Of a stretch of 64,000 bases of DNA, positions 26,436 to 34,705 are shown piece after piece. Every line of letters starts with the position of its first letter. The first letter of the stretch is position 1. This DNA comes from Brevibacillus humidisoli (GTDB lineage: Bacteria > Bacillota > Bacilli > Brevibacillales > Brevibacillaceae). The position numbers were made by a program, and so were the translations under genes. The stretch spans positions 4,622,001 through 4,686,000 of the forward strand of contig NZ_CP087263.1 in NCBI RefSeq assembly GCF_020923435.1. The letters are read 5' to 3'. A model generated the notes under the pieces. The model saw nothing but the letters and a program-made list of their open reading frames with translations, was not told where the DNA came from and did no database searches.

Positions 26436-27398
26436 ATGGCTGACAGCATATTGGAAGTAGAACATCTAAAGAAATACTTCACCGTTCGCACCGGTTGGCT
26501 GGGAAAGAAGCAGACCGTTCACGCCGTGGATGACGTCAGCTTTTTTATCCGGGAGGGTGAGTGCTTCGGGTTGGTTGGTGAATCCGGATGCGGCAAAAGC
26601 ACCTTGTCTCGTACGCTGCTTTCGCTGTACAAACCGACGGAAGGGACGGTTCGGTTCGCCGGTCAGGATATCTCTGCCCTCAGTCGATCGCTAGCGAAGG
26701 AACAGAGCCAACAGCTGCAGATGGTCTTTCAGGACCCGTACTGGTCGATCAATCCCAAACTGCGGGTCGGTGCGATCATCGAAGAGCCGCTGCTCACACA
26801 CACAGCCATGTCCAAGGCGAAGCGTGAGGCCAAGGTTCGCGAACTGCTGGAAGCAGTGGGGCTGCCAGCTGATTTTGCCGGACGTTTTCCGCATCAACTG
26901 AGCGGCGGGCAGCGGCAGCGGATCGGGATTGCGCGTGCGATCGCGCTTGATCCCAAGCTGGTGATTCTGGATGAGCCTACGTCTGCGCTCGACATGTCGG
27001 TGCAGGCGCAAATCCTCAATCTGCTCAAAGATTTGCAGGAACAAAAACAGCTTACGTACCTGCTGGTATCGCACGATTTGAGCGTAATCAAACACATGTG
27101 CTCCCGGGTCGCGGTGATGTACCTGGGGCAGATCGTGGAGATGGGCACGGTGGAAGAACTGTTCGCCCATCCGCTGCACCCTTACACCCGACTGCTCCTG
27201 CAGTCCGTGCCGACGGTTGATGAGACAGAGTTTGCCCTCTCTTTCTACGAAGGCGAGATGCCAAAGGCGGTGAATCCTCCGGTTGGCTGCCGATTTGCGA
27301 TGCGTTGTCCACAGAAGAACGAGACGTGTGAAACGACACCGCAGCAATTGGCAGAGGTACGCCCCGGGCACTGGGTTCGCTGCCAGCTTGCTGAGTAG
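26436..27398 (+). CDS. dppF: ABC importer ATPase, DppF type
   Basis: The 320-residue partner ATPase has Walker A GESGCGKS, signature LSGGQRQRI, Walker B LVILDEPTSALD and the Cys-rich C-terminus GCRFAMRCPQKNETC. The start is uncertain: ATG at 26436 with GAGGTGA 11 bases upstream is chosen; an in-frame GTG at 26421 that overlaps the dppD stop (GTGA) is the alternative. The long extension further upstream lies over dppD and is rejected. Confidence 0.94.
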   Translation: MADSILEVEHLKKYFTVRTGWLGKKQTVHAVDDVSFFIREGECFGLVGESGCGKSTLSRTLLSLYKPTEGTVRFAGQDISALSRSLAKEQSQQLQMVFQDPYWSINPKLRVGAIIEEPLLTHTAMSKAKREAKVRELLEAVGLPADFAGRFPHQLSGGQRQRIGIARAIALDPKLVILDEPTSALDMSVQAQILNLLKDLQEQKQLTYLLVSHDLSVIKHMCSRVAVMYLGQIVEMGTVEELFAHPLHPYTRLLLQSVPTVDETEFALSFYEGEMPKAVNPPVGCRFAMRCPQKNETCETTPQQLAEVRPGHWVRCQLAE

Positions 27399-27419
27399 AC
27401 AAAGGGGATAAGAGAATAG

Positions 27420-28529
27420 ATGAGAACGTTAACGCTGCAAGAAGTGGAAGATATGCTGCACGGAGCGGCGATCTACGGTACGGGCGGCGGCGGCAGCCTG
27501 GAAGAAGCGCTGCAGGTTGTGCGCACGATGTACGCCGCCGGAAAACGGGTAAAGCTGGCCGGACTGGACGAAATCGGGGACGATTGGCTGATCGCCTCCC
27601 CTTACTACGTTGGTTCGGTGGCACCTCCTGATCCCGAAGTAGTGAAACGTTTTGCCGAACTTCCTGTTACAGCAGATGAGGTTCCGACAACCGCCTTGCG
27701 AGCACTGCAGGCGTATCTCGGAAGGCCGATTCAGGCCGTCATCGCCACCGAGTTGGGCGGCAATACGGCATGTGCGATGGAGACGGCGGCCAGCCAGGAT
27801 ATTCCGCTGGTTGACGCGGACCCGGCTGGCCGCGCCGTACCTGATCTTGCCCATTCTACTTTTCACGTACACGGCGTCTCGATTGCGCCGTTTGCGCTGG
27901 CCAGCCGCTACGGTGACACAGCGGTCGTCACCGCTGTGGTGAACCATGCTCACGCCGAGATGATCGCGCGCAACTTTGCGATTCTCTTTGGCAACACGGC
28001 AGGCGTATGCGATCATCCGGTAGACGGCAGACGATTGAAACAGTCTGTCATCGCGGGAACACTGACGCAGGCTGAGCGGGTCGGTCGGGCGATGCGCCTA
28101 GCCAACGAACGAGGTGAGTCGCCTACCGAGGCGATCTTGGCCGCTGTGGAGGGCAGCCGCTCCTTGATCGATGGAGTGATTCGGGAAGCGGATTGGCAGG
28201 ATGTCAAAGGATTTACCGAAGGACAGGTTGTCATTGAACCCTCTGACGCCGAGCAGGGAGAGCTCCCGGTTACGCTGTGGTTTCGCAATGAACACATGAT
28301 TGCCCGCCGAGGCGAGCAGATCCTCTCGATCATTCCAGAGTTGATTACCGTACTCGACCAAAAAACGGGGATGCCGATCTTAAATCCCGACTGTACACCG
28401 GGGATGGAAGTAACGGTTGTGACCTTCCCTGCCCCTGCGGCTTGGGAAAGTGACAAGGGTCTATCCATTTTCGGACCGGAGTATATCGGGATGAGCCGAC
28501 AAACCTATGCAGCGGGGAAAGGAAGGTAA
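27420..28529 (+). CDS. DUF917 family protein, copy 3
   Basis: The 369-residue protein is the most divergent of the three paralogues; the signature is YGTGGGGSLEEAL (Ser in place of Asp-Pro) and DADPAGRAVPDLAHSTFHV replaces the GMGRxFPE segment of copies 1 and 2. It starts at ATG 27420 after AAAGGGGAT, 21 bp after the transporter genes, and is followed 5 bp later by the full-length HyuA. The divergence suggests a different substrate from copies 1 and 2, matched to the HyuAB pair that follows. Confidence 0.86.
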   Translation: MRTLTLQEVEDMLHGAAIYGTGGGGSLEEALQVVRTMYAAGKRVKLAGLDEIGDDWLIASPYYVGSVAPPDPEVVKRFAELPVTADEVPTTALRALQAYLGRPIQAVIATELGGNTACAMETAASQDIPLVDADPAGRAVPDLAHSTFHVHGVSIAPFALASRYGDTAVVTAVVNHAHAEMIARNFAILFGNTAGVCDHPVDGRRLKQSVIAGTLTQAERVGRAMRLANERGESPTEAILAAVEGSRSLIDGVIREADWQDVKGFTEGQVVIEPSDAEQGELPVTLWFRNEHMIARRGEQILSIIPELITVLDQKTGMPILNPDCTPGMEVTVVTFPAPAAWESDKGLSIFGPEYIGMSRQTYAAGKGR

Positions 28530-28534
28530 TCAGC

Positions 28535-30589
28535 ATGCGTGTGGCAGTAGATATTGGCGGGACGTTTACTGATCTGGTCTACCTCGACGAGTTGACGGGA
28601 CGTGTCGGGATGGTCAAGGCGGATACCACACCGCCCCACTTCGAGCAAGGTGTCCTGCACGTGATCCAGAAAGCGGGACTGCAAGGCGAGCAAATCGATT
28701 TTTTTGTCCATGGTTCTACCGTTGTGATCAATGCGCTGACGGAGCGGAAGGGAGCGGTGACCGGGTTAATCACCACCAAAGGCTTTCGCGATGTACTGGA
28801 GATCGGGCGAGCCAACCGACCTGATCTGTTTAACCTGGCCTATCGCAAACCGGTTCCGTTCGTGCCGCGCCACCTGCGGCAGGAAGTGAATGAACGACTT
28901 ACGCACAAGGGAGAAGTGCTGCGAGATCTGGATACAGGGGAGATCGATCCGATTGTGCAACACTTTCGCGAGCAAGGAGTGACGGCCATCGCGGTCTGCC
29001 TGCTTCATGCCTACAAGAATCCGCTGCATGAACGGATGATCGTCGACTACATCAAGCAGCAGTGGCCGGAGGTAGCCGTCACTGCTTCCCACGAGATCAC
29101 CAAGGAGTGGCGCGAATATGAGCGGACCAATACAGCTGTACTTAACAGCTATGTGATGCCGCTGACCGCGCGTTACCTGGATAAACTGGAACAGCATCTG
29201 GTGGAAAACGGCGCCCGCGGACGCAAGACGATCATGCAGTCAAACGGCGGGATCACCACATTTGAGCATGCCAAACAAGCGCCGATCAATCTGGTGGAGT
29301 CCGGTCCGGTGGCTGGTATGTACGGTGCAGCCGTCTTGGGCAGACTGCTGGGTTACGACAATGTGATCGCGCTCGACATCGGCGGGACGACAGCCAAGTG
29401 TTCTTTGATTCAAGAGGGAGAGATCTCGATTACGACCGACTACAAAATCGAATGGGATCATCGCTCCGCCGGCTATCCGATCAAAGTCCCTGTCGTCGAT
29501 ATCGTCGAGATCGGCAACGGCGGCGGTTCGATTGCCTGGCTGGACGAAGGGAATGCGCTGCATGTCGGACCGAAAAGCGCCGGTTCCATGCCAGGTCCGG
29601 CTTGCTACGGACGGGGCGGCAGTTCAGCGACGACCACAGATGCCAATCTGGTCATCGGTCGATTGAACAAAGATAATTTTTTGGGTGGCGAGATAGAGGC
29701 TGATCTGGAGGCGGCTCGTCGCGCGATTCAGCCAATCGCAGACGCCTACGGGACAAGCGTGGAGGAGGCAGCGCTAGGGATCGTGCGCAAGGCAAACGCC
29801 AACATGGTAAACGCGCTGAAGCTGATCTCCATCCGCCGTGGCCACGATCCGCGCGACTACACGATGGTCGCGATCGGCGGCGGCGGACCGATGCACGCCA
29901 TGGCGCTGGCCCGCGAACTGCAGATCCAGCGGATCGTGATCCCGGTCGCTTCCGCTGTTTTCTCCGCGTGGGGAATGCTGATGTCTGACTTGCGCCAGGA
30001 TTGGATCGGCACGTTTAACCACCGATTGAGCCAGCTCTCCGAGTCGCAATGGCAGCAAGAATGGGACAGGGTAAAAGCGGAGGCGTACACGTCGTTTGCC
30101 GAGCAGGGAGTGACGGAAGCAGAGATCGTCTTCTCGCTAAGTGTCGATATGCGCTACCTGGGTCAGGAGCACACCGTCAAAGTCTCTGTGCCGGAGTGCG
30201 ACACATGGGAAGAGCTGACCGAACAACTGGTCGAGCGCTTCCACCAACTGCACGAGCAGCACTACTCCTACCGGCTCCCGGAATCGGAGACAGAGATCGT
30301 CAATCTGCACCTGACTGGTTGGGGACTGTTGGAAAAGCCGCCGATGGCGGAATGGACCCAGGGAGGATTGGCCGACGAGGCGATTGTAGAGCGGCGCCAC
30401 GTCCATCTCGATGAGTTTGGCTGGCAGGAGATTCCGGTCTATCAAAGAGATCGGCTGGCAGCCGGTGAACAGTTTGCCGGTCCGGCGATTGTCGAGGAAC
30501 CCTCGTCCTCGGCAGTGATCTATCCCGATCAGCAGTGCCGGGTAGACCGCTACGGCAATCTCATTGTGGAAGGAGCGACGCGCGCATGA
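28535..30589 (+). CDS. hyuA: hydantoinase/oxoprolinase subunit A, full length
   Basis: The 684-residue protein has the complete HyuA architecture: phosphate loop VDIGGTFTDLVYL at the start, LDIGGTTAKCSLI near residue 278, the adenosine loop AIGGGGPMHAMALAREL near residue 447 and the C-terminal domain missing from copies 1 and 2. HyuA uses ATP to activate a cyclic amide or similar group for HyuB. ATG at 28535 follows AAAGGAAGG. It overlaps hyuB by four bases (ATGA). N-methylhydantoinase, oxoprolinase, caprolactamase and acetone carboxylase belong to this family, so the gene symbol indicates family only. Confidence 0.93.
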   Translation: MRVAVDIGGTFTDLVYLDELTGRVGMVKADTTPPHFEQGVLHVIQKAGLQGEQIDFFVHGSTVVINALTERKGAVTGLITTKGFRDVLEIGRANRPDLFNLAYRKPVPFVPRHLRQEVNERLTHKGEVLRDLDTGEIDPIVQHFREQGVTAIAVCLLHAYKNPLHERMIVDYIKQQWPEVAVTASHEITKEWREYERTNTAVLNSYVMPLTARYLDKLEQHLVENGARGRKTIMQSNGGITTFEHAKQAPINLVESGPVAGMYGAAVLGRLLGYDNVIALDIGGTTAKCSLIQEGEISITTDYKIEWDHRSAGYPIKVPVVDIVEIGNGGGSIAWLDEGNALHVGPKSAGSMPGPACYGRGGSSATTTDANLVIGRLNKDNFLGGEIEADLEAARRAIQPIADAYGTSVEEAALGIVRKANANMVNALKLISIRRGHDPRDYTMVAIGGGGPMHAMALARELQIQRIVIPVASAVFSAWGMLMSDLRQDWIGTFNHRLSQLSESQWQQEWDRVKAEAYTSFAEQGVTEAEIVFSLSVDMRYLGQEHTVKVSVPECDTWEELTEQLVERFHQLHEQHYSYRLPESETEIVNLHLTGWGLLEKPPMAEWTQGGLADEAIVERRHVHLDEFGWQEIPVYQRDRLAAGEQFAGPAIVEEPSSSAVIYPDQQCRVDRYGNLIVEGATRA

Positions 30590-32337
30590 CTCGGACGACA
30601 ACCGATCCGTTTACCCTAGAGATCGTCAAAGACAAGCTCATCTCCATCAGCGACGAGATGTTTTACGCCCTGCAGCGTACCAGCAAAAGCCCGATCATCT
30701 ACGAAGTACTCGACTACGCGACCGGGCTTACCTCACCAGTCGGGGAACTGCTGACACAGGGAAACGGGATTACCGGCTTTCTCGGCAACCTCACCTTTGC
30801 GGTGAAAGATACGCTGGCCAAGTTTGACGGTGATCTGTACCCTGGTGACATCATCATCACCAACGACCCTTATGGCGGCGGCGGTTCCCATCTGAATGAC
30901 GTAGCCTTTGTGATGCCGATTTTTTGCGAAGAACGGCTGGTCGCCTTTGCCGCCAACAAAGCGCACTGGACGGAGATCGGCGGCATGGCGCCCGGCAGTT
31001 GGAACCCGCTGGCGACCGAGATCTATCAGGAAGGGCTGCAGCTCCCCTGTATCAAGCTGTTTGAACGGGGAGAGCTGAATCAAGGATTGGTCGACCTGAT
31101 TGAAGCCAATGTACGGACCCCGGACCTGTCGATCGGCGACATGTGGGCCCAGGTATCGGCGCTGCGCACCGGTGACAAGCGGATGCAGGAGCTGTGTGAA
31201 AAGTTTGGCGTACAGACCGTACTGGACAGCATGGAGCGTCTGCTGGACCAAGGGGAGGAAATCGCCCGCAGCGCACTGCGCAGCATGCCCAAAGGGGTGT
31301 ACGAGGCCGAAGACGCAATCGATGATGACGGTTCCGACAGCGGTCCGCTCAAGGTGCGGGTCAAGGTAGAGATCACGGACGATGCGTTCATATGCGATTT
31401 CAGAGGGAATCCGCCCCAGGTGCAGGGACCGATCAACTGCTCGTACACCGGACTTGTTTCAGCGATTCGCACGATTTTTGTCGCTGTGACCAATCCGTCG
31501 CAAAACATCAACGACGGCGTGTTTCGCCCGATCCGCATCCTGACGGACAAAGGCTCTATTTTTACCGCAGAGAGGCCGGCACCGGTTTCGATCTACTGGG
31601 AGAGCAATGAATACGTGAGCGAACTGATCTGGAAAGCGTTAATGCCGATCGCCTCGGACAAACTGACGGCAGGTCACTTTCTCAGTGTCTGCTCGTTGAT
31701 CGTCAGCGGCAAGCATCCAGACACCGACGAACTGTTCTTGCTGGTTGAGCCGAGTGCAGGCGGCTGGGGGGCAGGACAGGAGCAGGACGGACAGGCGGGC
31801 CTGTTCTGCATCGGTGACGGCGAAACCTACGTGATCCCGGTTGAAGTGGCGGAGGCGCGTTACGGTGTATTGGTCGAGCAGTATGCCCTGCGCTGCGATG
31901 GAGGCGGGGCGGGAGCGTACCGCGGCGGCAGCGGACTGGTCCGCGACTACCGCATCACCTCCGCTCAAGCTGAAGTGAGTGCTTCATTCGGCCGCCATCA
32001 CTTTCTCCCTTGGGGCTTTAACGGCGGTCATGACGGCACCGGAAACGCGATCCAAATCTGCAGGGACGGCAAATGGCAGGAGGCGACCGGCAAAGTGGGA
32101 CAAGCAACCCTCAAGCAGGGGGATATTGTCCGCTTCCTCACTGGTACCGGCGGCGGCTTTGGTCATCCGTTCGACAGGGCGGGCGACCGCGTCGTCAGCG
32201 ATGTCCGCAATGGGTATATCACCGTAGAACAGGCGGAGTGCCTATACGGGGTGATCATCGGCAATGCGGGTTCGTACCACTATACACAAGAACGGCTGAA
32301 CTACCAAGAGAGTCGCTCTCCTTCTGCCACTCCTTAG
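30586..32337 (+). CDS. hyuB: hydantoinase/oxoprolinase subunit B
   Basis: The 583-residue protein is HyuB, the partner that carries the metal-dependent hydrolytic site. The family signature DIIITNDPYGGGGSHLNDVAFV (about residues 87-108) and HWTEIGG, and the C-terminal GGAGAYRGGSGLVRDYR and GTGGGFGHPFDR motifs are all present. The ATG at 30586 overlaps the hyuA stop. It is the only B subunit in the cluster, although there are three A-type proteins, so the short A-type copies either share it or use DUF917 proteins as partners. A terminator follows. Confidence 0.94.
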   Translation: MTRTTTDPFTLEIVKDKLISISDEMFYALQRTSKSPIIYEVLDYATGLTSPVGELLTQGNGITGFLGNLTFAVKDTLAKFDGDLYPGDIIITNDPYGGGGSHLNDVAFVMPIFCEERLVAFAANKAHWTEIGGMAPGSWNPLATEIYQEGLQLPCIKLFERGELNQGLVDLIEANVRTPDLSIGDMWAQVSALRTGDKRMQELCEKFGVQTVLDSMERLLDQGEEIARSALRSMPKGVYEAEDAIDDDGSDSGPLKVRVKVEITDDAFICDFRGNPPQVQGPINCSYTGLVSAIRTIFVAVTNPSQNINDGVFRPIRILTDKGSIFTAERPAPVSIYWESNEYVSELIWKALMPIASDKLTAGHFLSVCSLIVSGKHPDTDELFLLVEPSAGGWGAGQEQDGQAGLFCIGDGETYVIPVEVAEARYGVLVEQYALRCDGGGAGAYRGGSGLVRDYRITSAQAEVSASFGRHHFLPWGFNGGHDGTGNAIQICRDGKWQEATGKVGQATLKQGDIVRFLTGTGGGFGHPFDRAGDRVVSDVRNGYITVEQAECLYGVIIGNAGSYHYTQERLNYQESRSPSATP

Positions 32338-32371
32338 TATCGCGCGTCCCAATCTAAGACAGCAAGAGAAG

Positions 32372-32398
32372 ACACCTTCCATTTTAGGAAGGTGTTTT
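32372..32398 (+). terminator. terminator of the hydantoinase cluster
   Basis: ACACCTTCC (32372-32380) pairs perfectly with GGAAGGTGT (32387-32395), followed by a short T run, 34 bp after the hyuB stop codon. Confidence 0.75.
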
Positions 32399-32430
32399 GC
32401 GTGTAGACAAAACCTCGGGACAGGCGGATA

Positions 32431-32530
32431 GTAGCTCTTTTCCGGAAGGAGCGACTCTTGCCAACCAGCTCAGCGGACAGTCCCACTTCCTCGCTGATTG
32501 GCAACGGAGCGACTGGAGGAAAAGAGCTAC
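32431..32530. repeat. 100-bp nested inverted-repeat element of unknown type
   Basis: Three nested complementary arms are seen: GTAGCTCTTTTCC with GGAAAAGAGCTAC (32431-32443 and 32518-32530, 13 perfect bp), TTGCCAA with TTGGCAA (32458-32464 and 32498-32504) and TCAGCG with CGCTGA (32470-32475 and 32492-32497). The two internal loops each contain the direct repeat GGAGCGACT (32448-32456 and 32506-32514). It lies in a 725-bp gap without a convincing gene. It could be a structured RNA, a palindromic dispersed element or a mobile-element remnant. Confidence 0.6.
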
Positions 32531-32802
32531 TCTCCTCCGCGCCGTTCCTTGAGGGCTTTTGGCCGCAGTACCATTTTGTTGGAGCGGAGACGGTCATGAC
32601 AGCTTCCACGCAGGCACTGGCACGAGCCGAGCGAACCTGCTTTTCTCTTTCGCCCCCCACTATGCCCGTCTAAAGCAAAATACCGTCAGAGTGACTTTCC
32701 CCTGGCAGCTTTTCTCATCGACATGCATGCCGCTTGCTTGCGATCATAGGACAAGCAGCATCCAGGCGAGATAATTTTTTCCACAAAAATAGATCAAATA
32801 GT
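32531..32802. other. non-coding stretch before the TRAP promoter
   Basis: Nothing convincing is seen in these 270 bp. Short frames exist on both strands (for example 32334-32660 on the minus strand and 32559-32774 on the plus strand) but none has a ribosome binding site or recognisable domain. It may belong to the same repeat element as the inverted repeat to its left. Confidence 0.4.
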
Positions 32803-32831
32803 TTGACATGTAAAAATCTTGGTACTATTAT
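32803..32831 (+). promoter_or_regulatory. sigma-A promoter of the TRAP/aldonate operon
   Basis: TTGACA (32803-32808), a 17-base spacer and TATTAT (32826-32831) form a near-consensus promoter. It is 230 bp upstream of dctP, and the two palindromic operators lie after it. Confidence 0.82.
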
Positions 32832-32861
32832 ATAGGTGCAGTGACTACATAATCATACCGA

Positions 32862-32878
32862 GTTCTATAATATAAAAC
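32862..32878. promoter_or_regulatory. operator copy 1, 17-bp palindrome
   Basis: GTTCTATAATATAAAAC is an 8-1-8 palindrome with one mismatch, nearly identical to the copy at 32978. It sits about 25 bp after the predicted transcription start. The IclR protein at the end of the operon is the likely binder. Confidence 0.65.
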
Positions 32879-32977
32879 ATTTGCAATCGACACTGCACAG
32901 TGGCGAGGAAAGCAGAGGAGCGGCACATGCAAAGCGAAAGCTGTTCGGGCAACAGCTTGTCAACAATACAAAACGTA

Positions 32978-32994
32978 GTTTTATATTATAAAAC
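32978..32994. promoter_or_regulatory. operator copy 2, perfect 17-bp palindrome
   Basis: GTTTTATATTATAAAAC is a perfect 8-1-8 palindrome whose centre lies 116 bp (about eleven helical turns) from copy 1, a spacing that allows DNA looping between two repressor molecules bound on the same face. Confidence 0.68.
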
Positions 32995-33062
32995 ATATAA
33001 TTTGTTGGCAGCGCTTTCAAAAAGCGAGCAGCCAAAGCAAAGGGTGAAAGGAAGGGATCGAT

Positions 33063-34106
33063 GTGGGAACCAAAGGAAAAGAGCGTTTGCTCATCCGCAG
33101 TTCGGTGCTGCTGCTGTTTGCCACCTTGTTATGGTTAGCAGTGGGCTGTACCGGAGCGCCCGCCTCTGACAGCGGTGCCGATCAGGTGAAGACGATCAAG
33201 GTAGCCAACTACTTTGCCGAAGATCATCCGCAAAATGTCGCTCTCCGCGAAAGATTTAAGCCGATGGTGGAAGAGAAGTCAGGCGGCGCGCTAAAGGTGG
33301 AGATTTATCCCAACAGCACTCTGGGGGCGGAAAAGGAGTTTTACGACGGCGTCCGCAACGGGACGATCGAGATGGGGATTCCGGGCATGATCATGCAGGC
33401 AGACATCGAAAAATTAGCCGTACCAGAGTGGCCGTTTTTGTTTAAAGATTTTGAGCACGTCAAAAAGGTGCTGAGCGGGCCGATCGGAGCGGAATTGACC
33501 GCAGACCTGGAGAGCAGGCATGGCGTCCGACCGCTGGCTTGGAGTGCGAACGGCTTCCGCATGTTTTCTGCCAACCGTGAGATCACCAGCATGGCCGACT
33601 TTAGCGGGATGCGCATCCGAATGCCCAACATTCCCAACTATATCAAGCTAGGACAACTGTTGGGGATGAATGTGACGCCAATGCCGATCTCAGAAGTGTT
33701 TACAGCACTGGAACAAAAGGTGGTGGACGGTCAAGACAATCCCATCGCCACCCTGCGAGCGTCCGGCTGGTACGAAGTGCAGACGGGCGTACTGGAATCG
33801 AAGCATATGTTTAGTCCCAATCTCTACATCATCAACAGCCAGTTCTGGAGTCAGCTGTCGCCGGAGCAGCAGCAGATCGTCGAGGAAGCGGCACGGACGG
33901 CTGCCAGCTACGAATTCGAGCTGCTGGAACAAAGTTATCAAGAAGACAAAAAATTCCTGCAGGAACACGGGATCACCTTTACCACCCCTTCCCCCGCCTT
34001 CGTGGCAGAGATGGAACAAGCAGCACAACCACTCTATGAAGAGTTTTACGGCCAGTATCCCTGGGCCGAGGAACTGGTACAGCGAATCAAAGCAGAAGCT
34101 GAGTAA
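33063..34106 (+). CDS. dctP: TRAP transporter solute-binding lipoprotein 1
   Basis: The 347-residue protein is a DctP-type (TAXI-unrelated) extracytoplasmic binding protein with a lipobox AVGC (Cys29). The family segments VEIYPNSTLGAEKEFYDGVRNGTIEMG and SGMRIRMPNIPNYI and the ALEQKVVDGQDNPIAT segment, which includes the carboxylate-binding region, are clear. A GTG at 33063 follows AAAGGAAGGG; an out-of-frame ATG overlaps it. It feeds the DctQM permease encoded next. Known DctP ligands are organic acids, including sugar acids, which fits the downstream enzymes. Confidence 0.94.
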   Translation: MGTKGKERLLIRSSVLLLFATLLWLAVGCTGAPASDSGADQVKTIKVANYFAEDHPQNVALRERFKPMVEEKSGGALKVEIYPNSTLGAEKEFYDGVRNGTIEMGIPGMIMQADIEKLAVPEWPFLFKDFEHVKKVLSGPIGAELTADLESRHGVRPLAWSANGFRMFSANREITSMADFSGMRIRMPNIPNYIKLGQLLGMNVTPMPISEVFTALEQKVVDGQDNPIATLRASGWYEVQTGVLESKHMFSPNLYIINSQFWSQLSPEQQQIVEEAARTAASYEFELLEQSYQEDKKFLQEHGITFTTPSPAFVAEMEQAAQPLYEEFYGQYPWAEELVQRIKAEAE

Positions 34107-34120
34107 AAGGAGGGAGTTGC

Positions 34121-34702
34121 GTGCAGAAATCGGGCAAGGCGTTAACCACTGCTCTACATGTTGCGATTGCCTTATCGCTGGCTTTCATGGCCGTGCTTGT
34201 CTTTGGAAATGTCGTGCTTCGTTACCTCTTTAACTCGGGGATTACCTGGTCCGAAGAGATGTCCCGCTTTCTGTTTGTCTGGCTGGTGTTCCTCGGAGCG
34301 ATTGGCGCGCTGAAGGACAACATGCACCTGGGGATGGACATCGTGGTCAACCTGCTCCCCAGAAAAGGGAAAAAACTCGTTTTCGTCATCAGCAACATCT
34401 TGGTCTTGTACGTACTATGGCTGTTTCTGGAGGGCAGTTGGAAGATGACGCTGCTCAACATGGACAGCAAATCTCCGGCGACCGGCCTGCCGCTCGCTTT
34501 CATGTACGGCATCGGCATCATTACGAGCATCTCCATGGCTGTGATCGTGCTTGGCAATCTGTGGCGAGTATTATCTGCCAGAGATCCACAGCAGCCGCTG
34601 ACGATCATCGCACAGCCCGATCAGCCGCCGACCGACTCGGCTCAGGAGACGGAGATCACGGACCAATCAGCAAACAGACGATCAGAAAGAGTAGGGGGGT
34701 AA
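34121..34702 (+). CDS. dctQ: TRAP transporter small permease
   Basis: The 193-residue protein has four membrane helices and the DctQ core (NVVLRYLFNSGITWSEEMSRFLFVWLVFLGA, residues about 27-57, described here in two adjoining parts: NVVLRYLF and WSEEMSRFLFVW). It has a longer acidic, Pro/Gln-rich C-terminal tail than usual. The GTG start at 34121 follows AAGGAGGGAG. It is 14 bp after dctP and 3 bp before dctM. Confidence 0.92.
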   Translation: MQKSGKALTTALHVAIALSLAFMAVLVFGNVVLRYLFNSGITWSEEMSRFLFVWLVFLGAIGALKDNMHLGMDIVVNLLPRKGKKLVFVISNILVLYVLWLFLEGSWKMTLLNMDSKSPATGLPLAFMYGIGIITSISMAVIVLGNLWRVLSARDPQQPLTIIAQPDQPPTDSAQETEITDQSANRRSERVGG

Positions 34703-34705
34703 GCG

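Noticed and set aside
32334-32660. 108-codon minus-strand frame in the long gap before the TRAP operon
   Set aside because: No ribosome binding site or known domain, and it covers the nested inverted repeat; probably non-coding.
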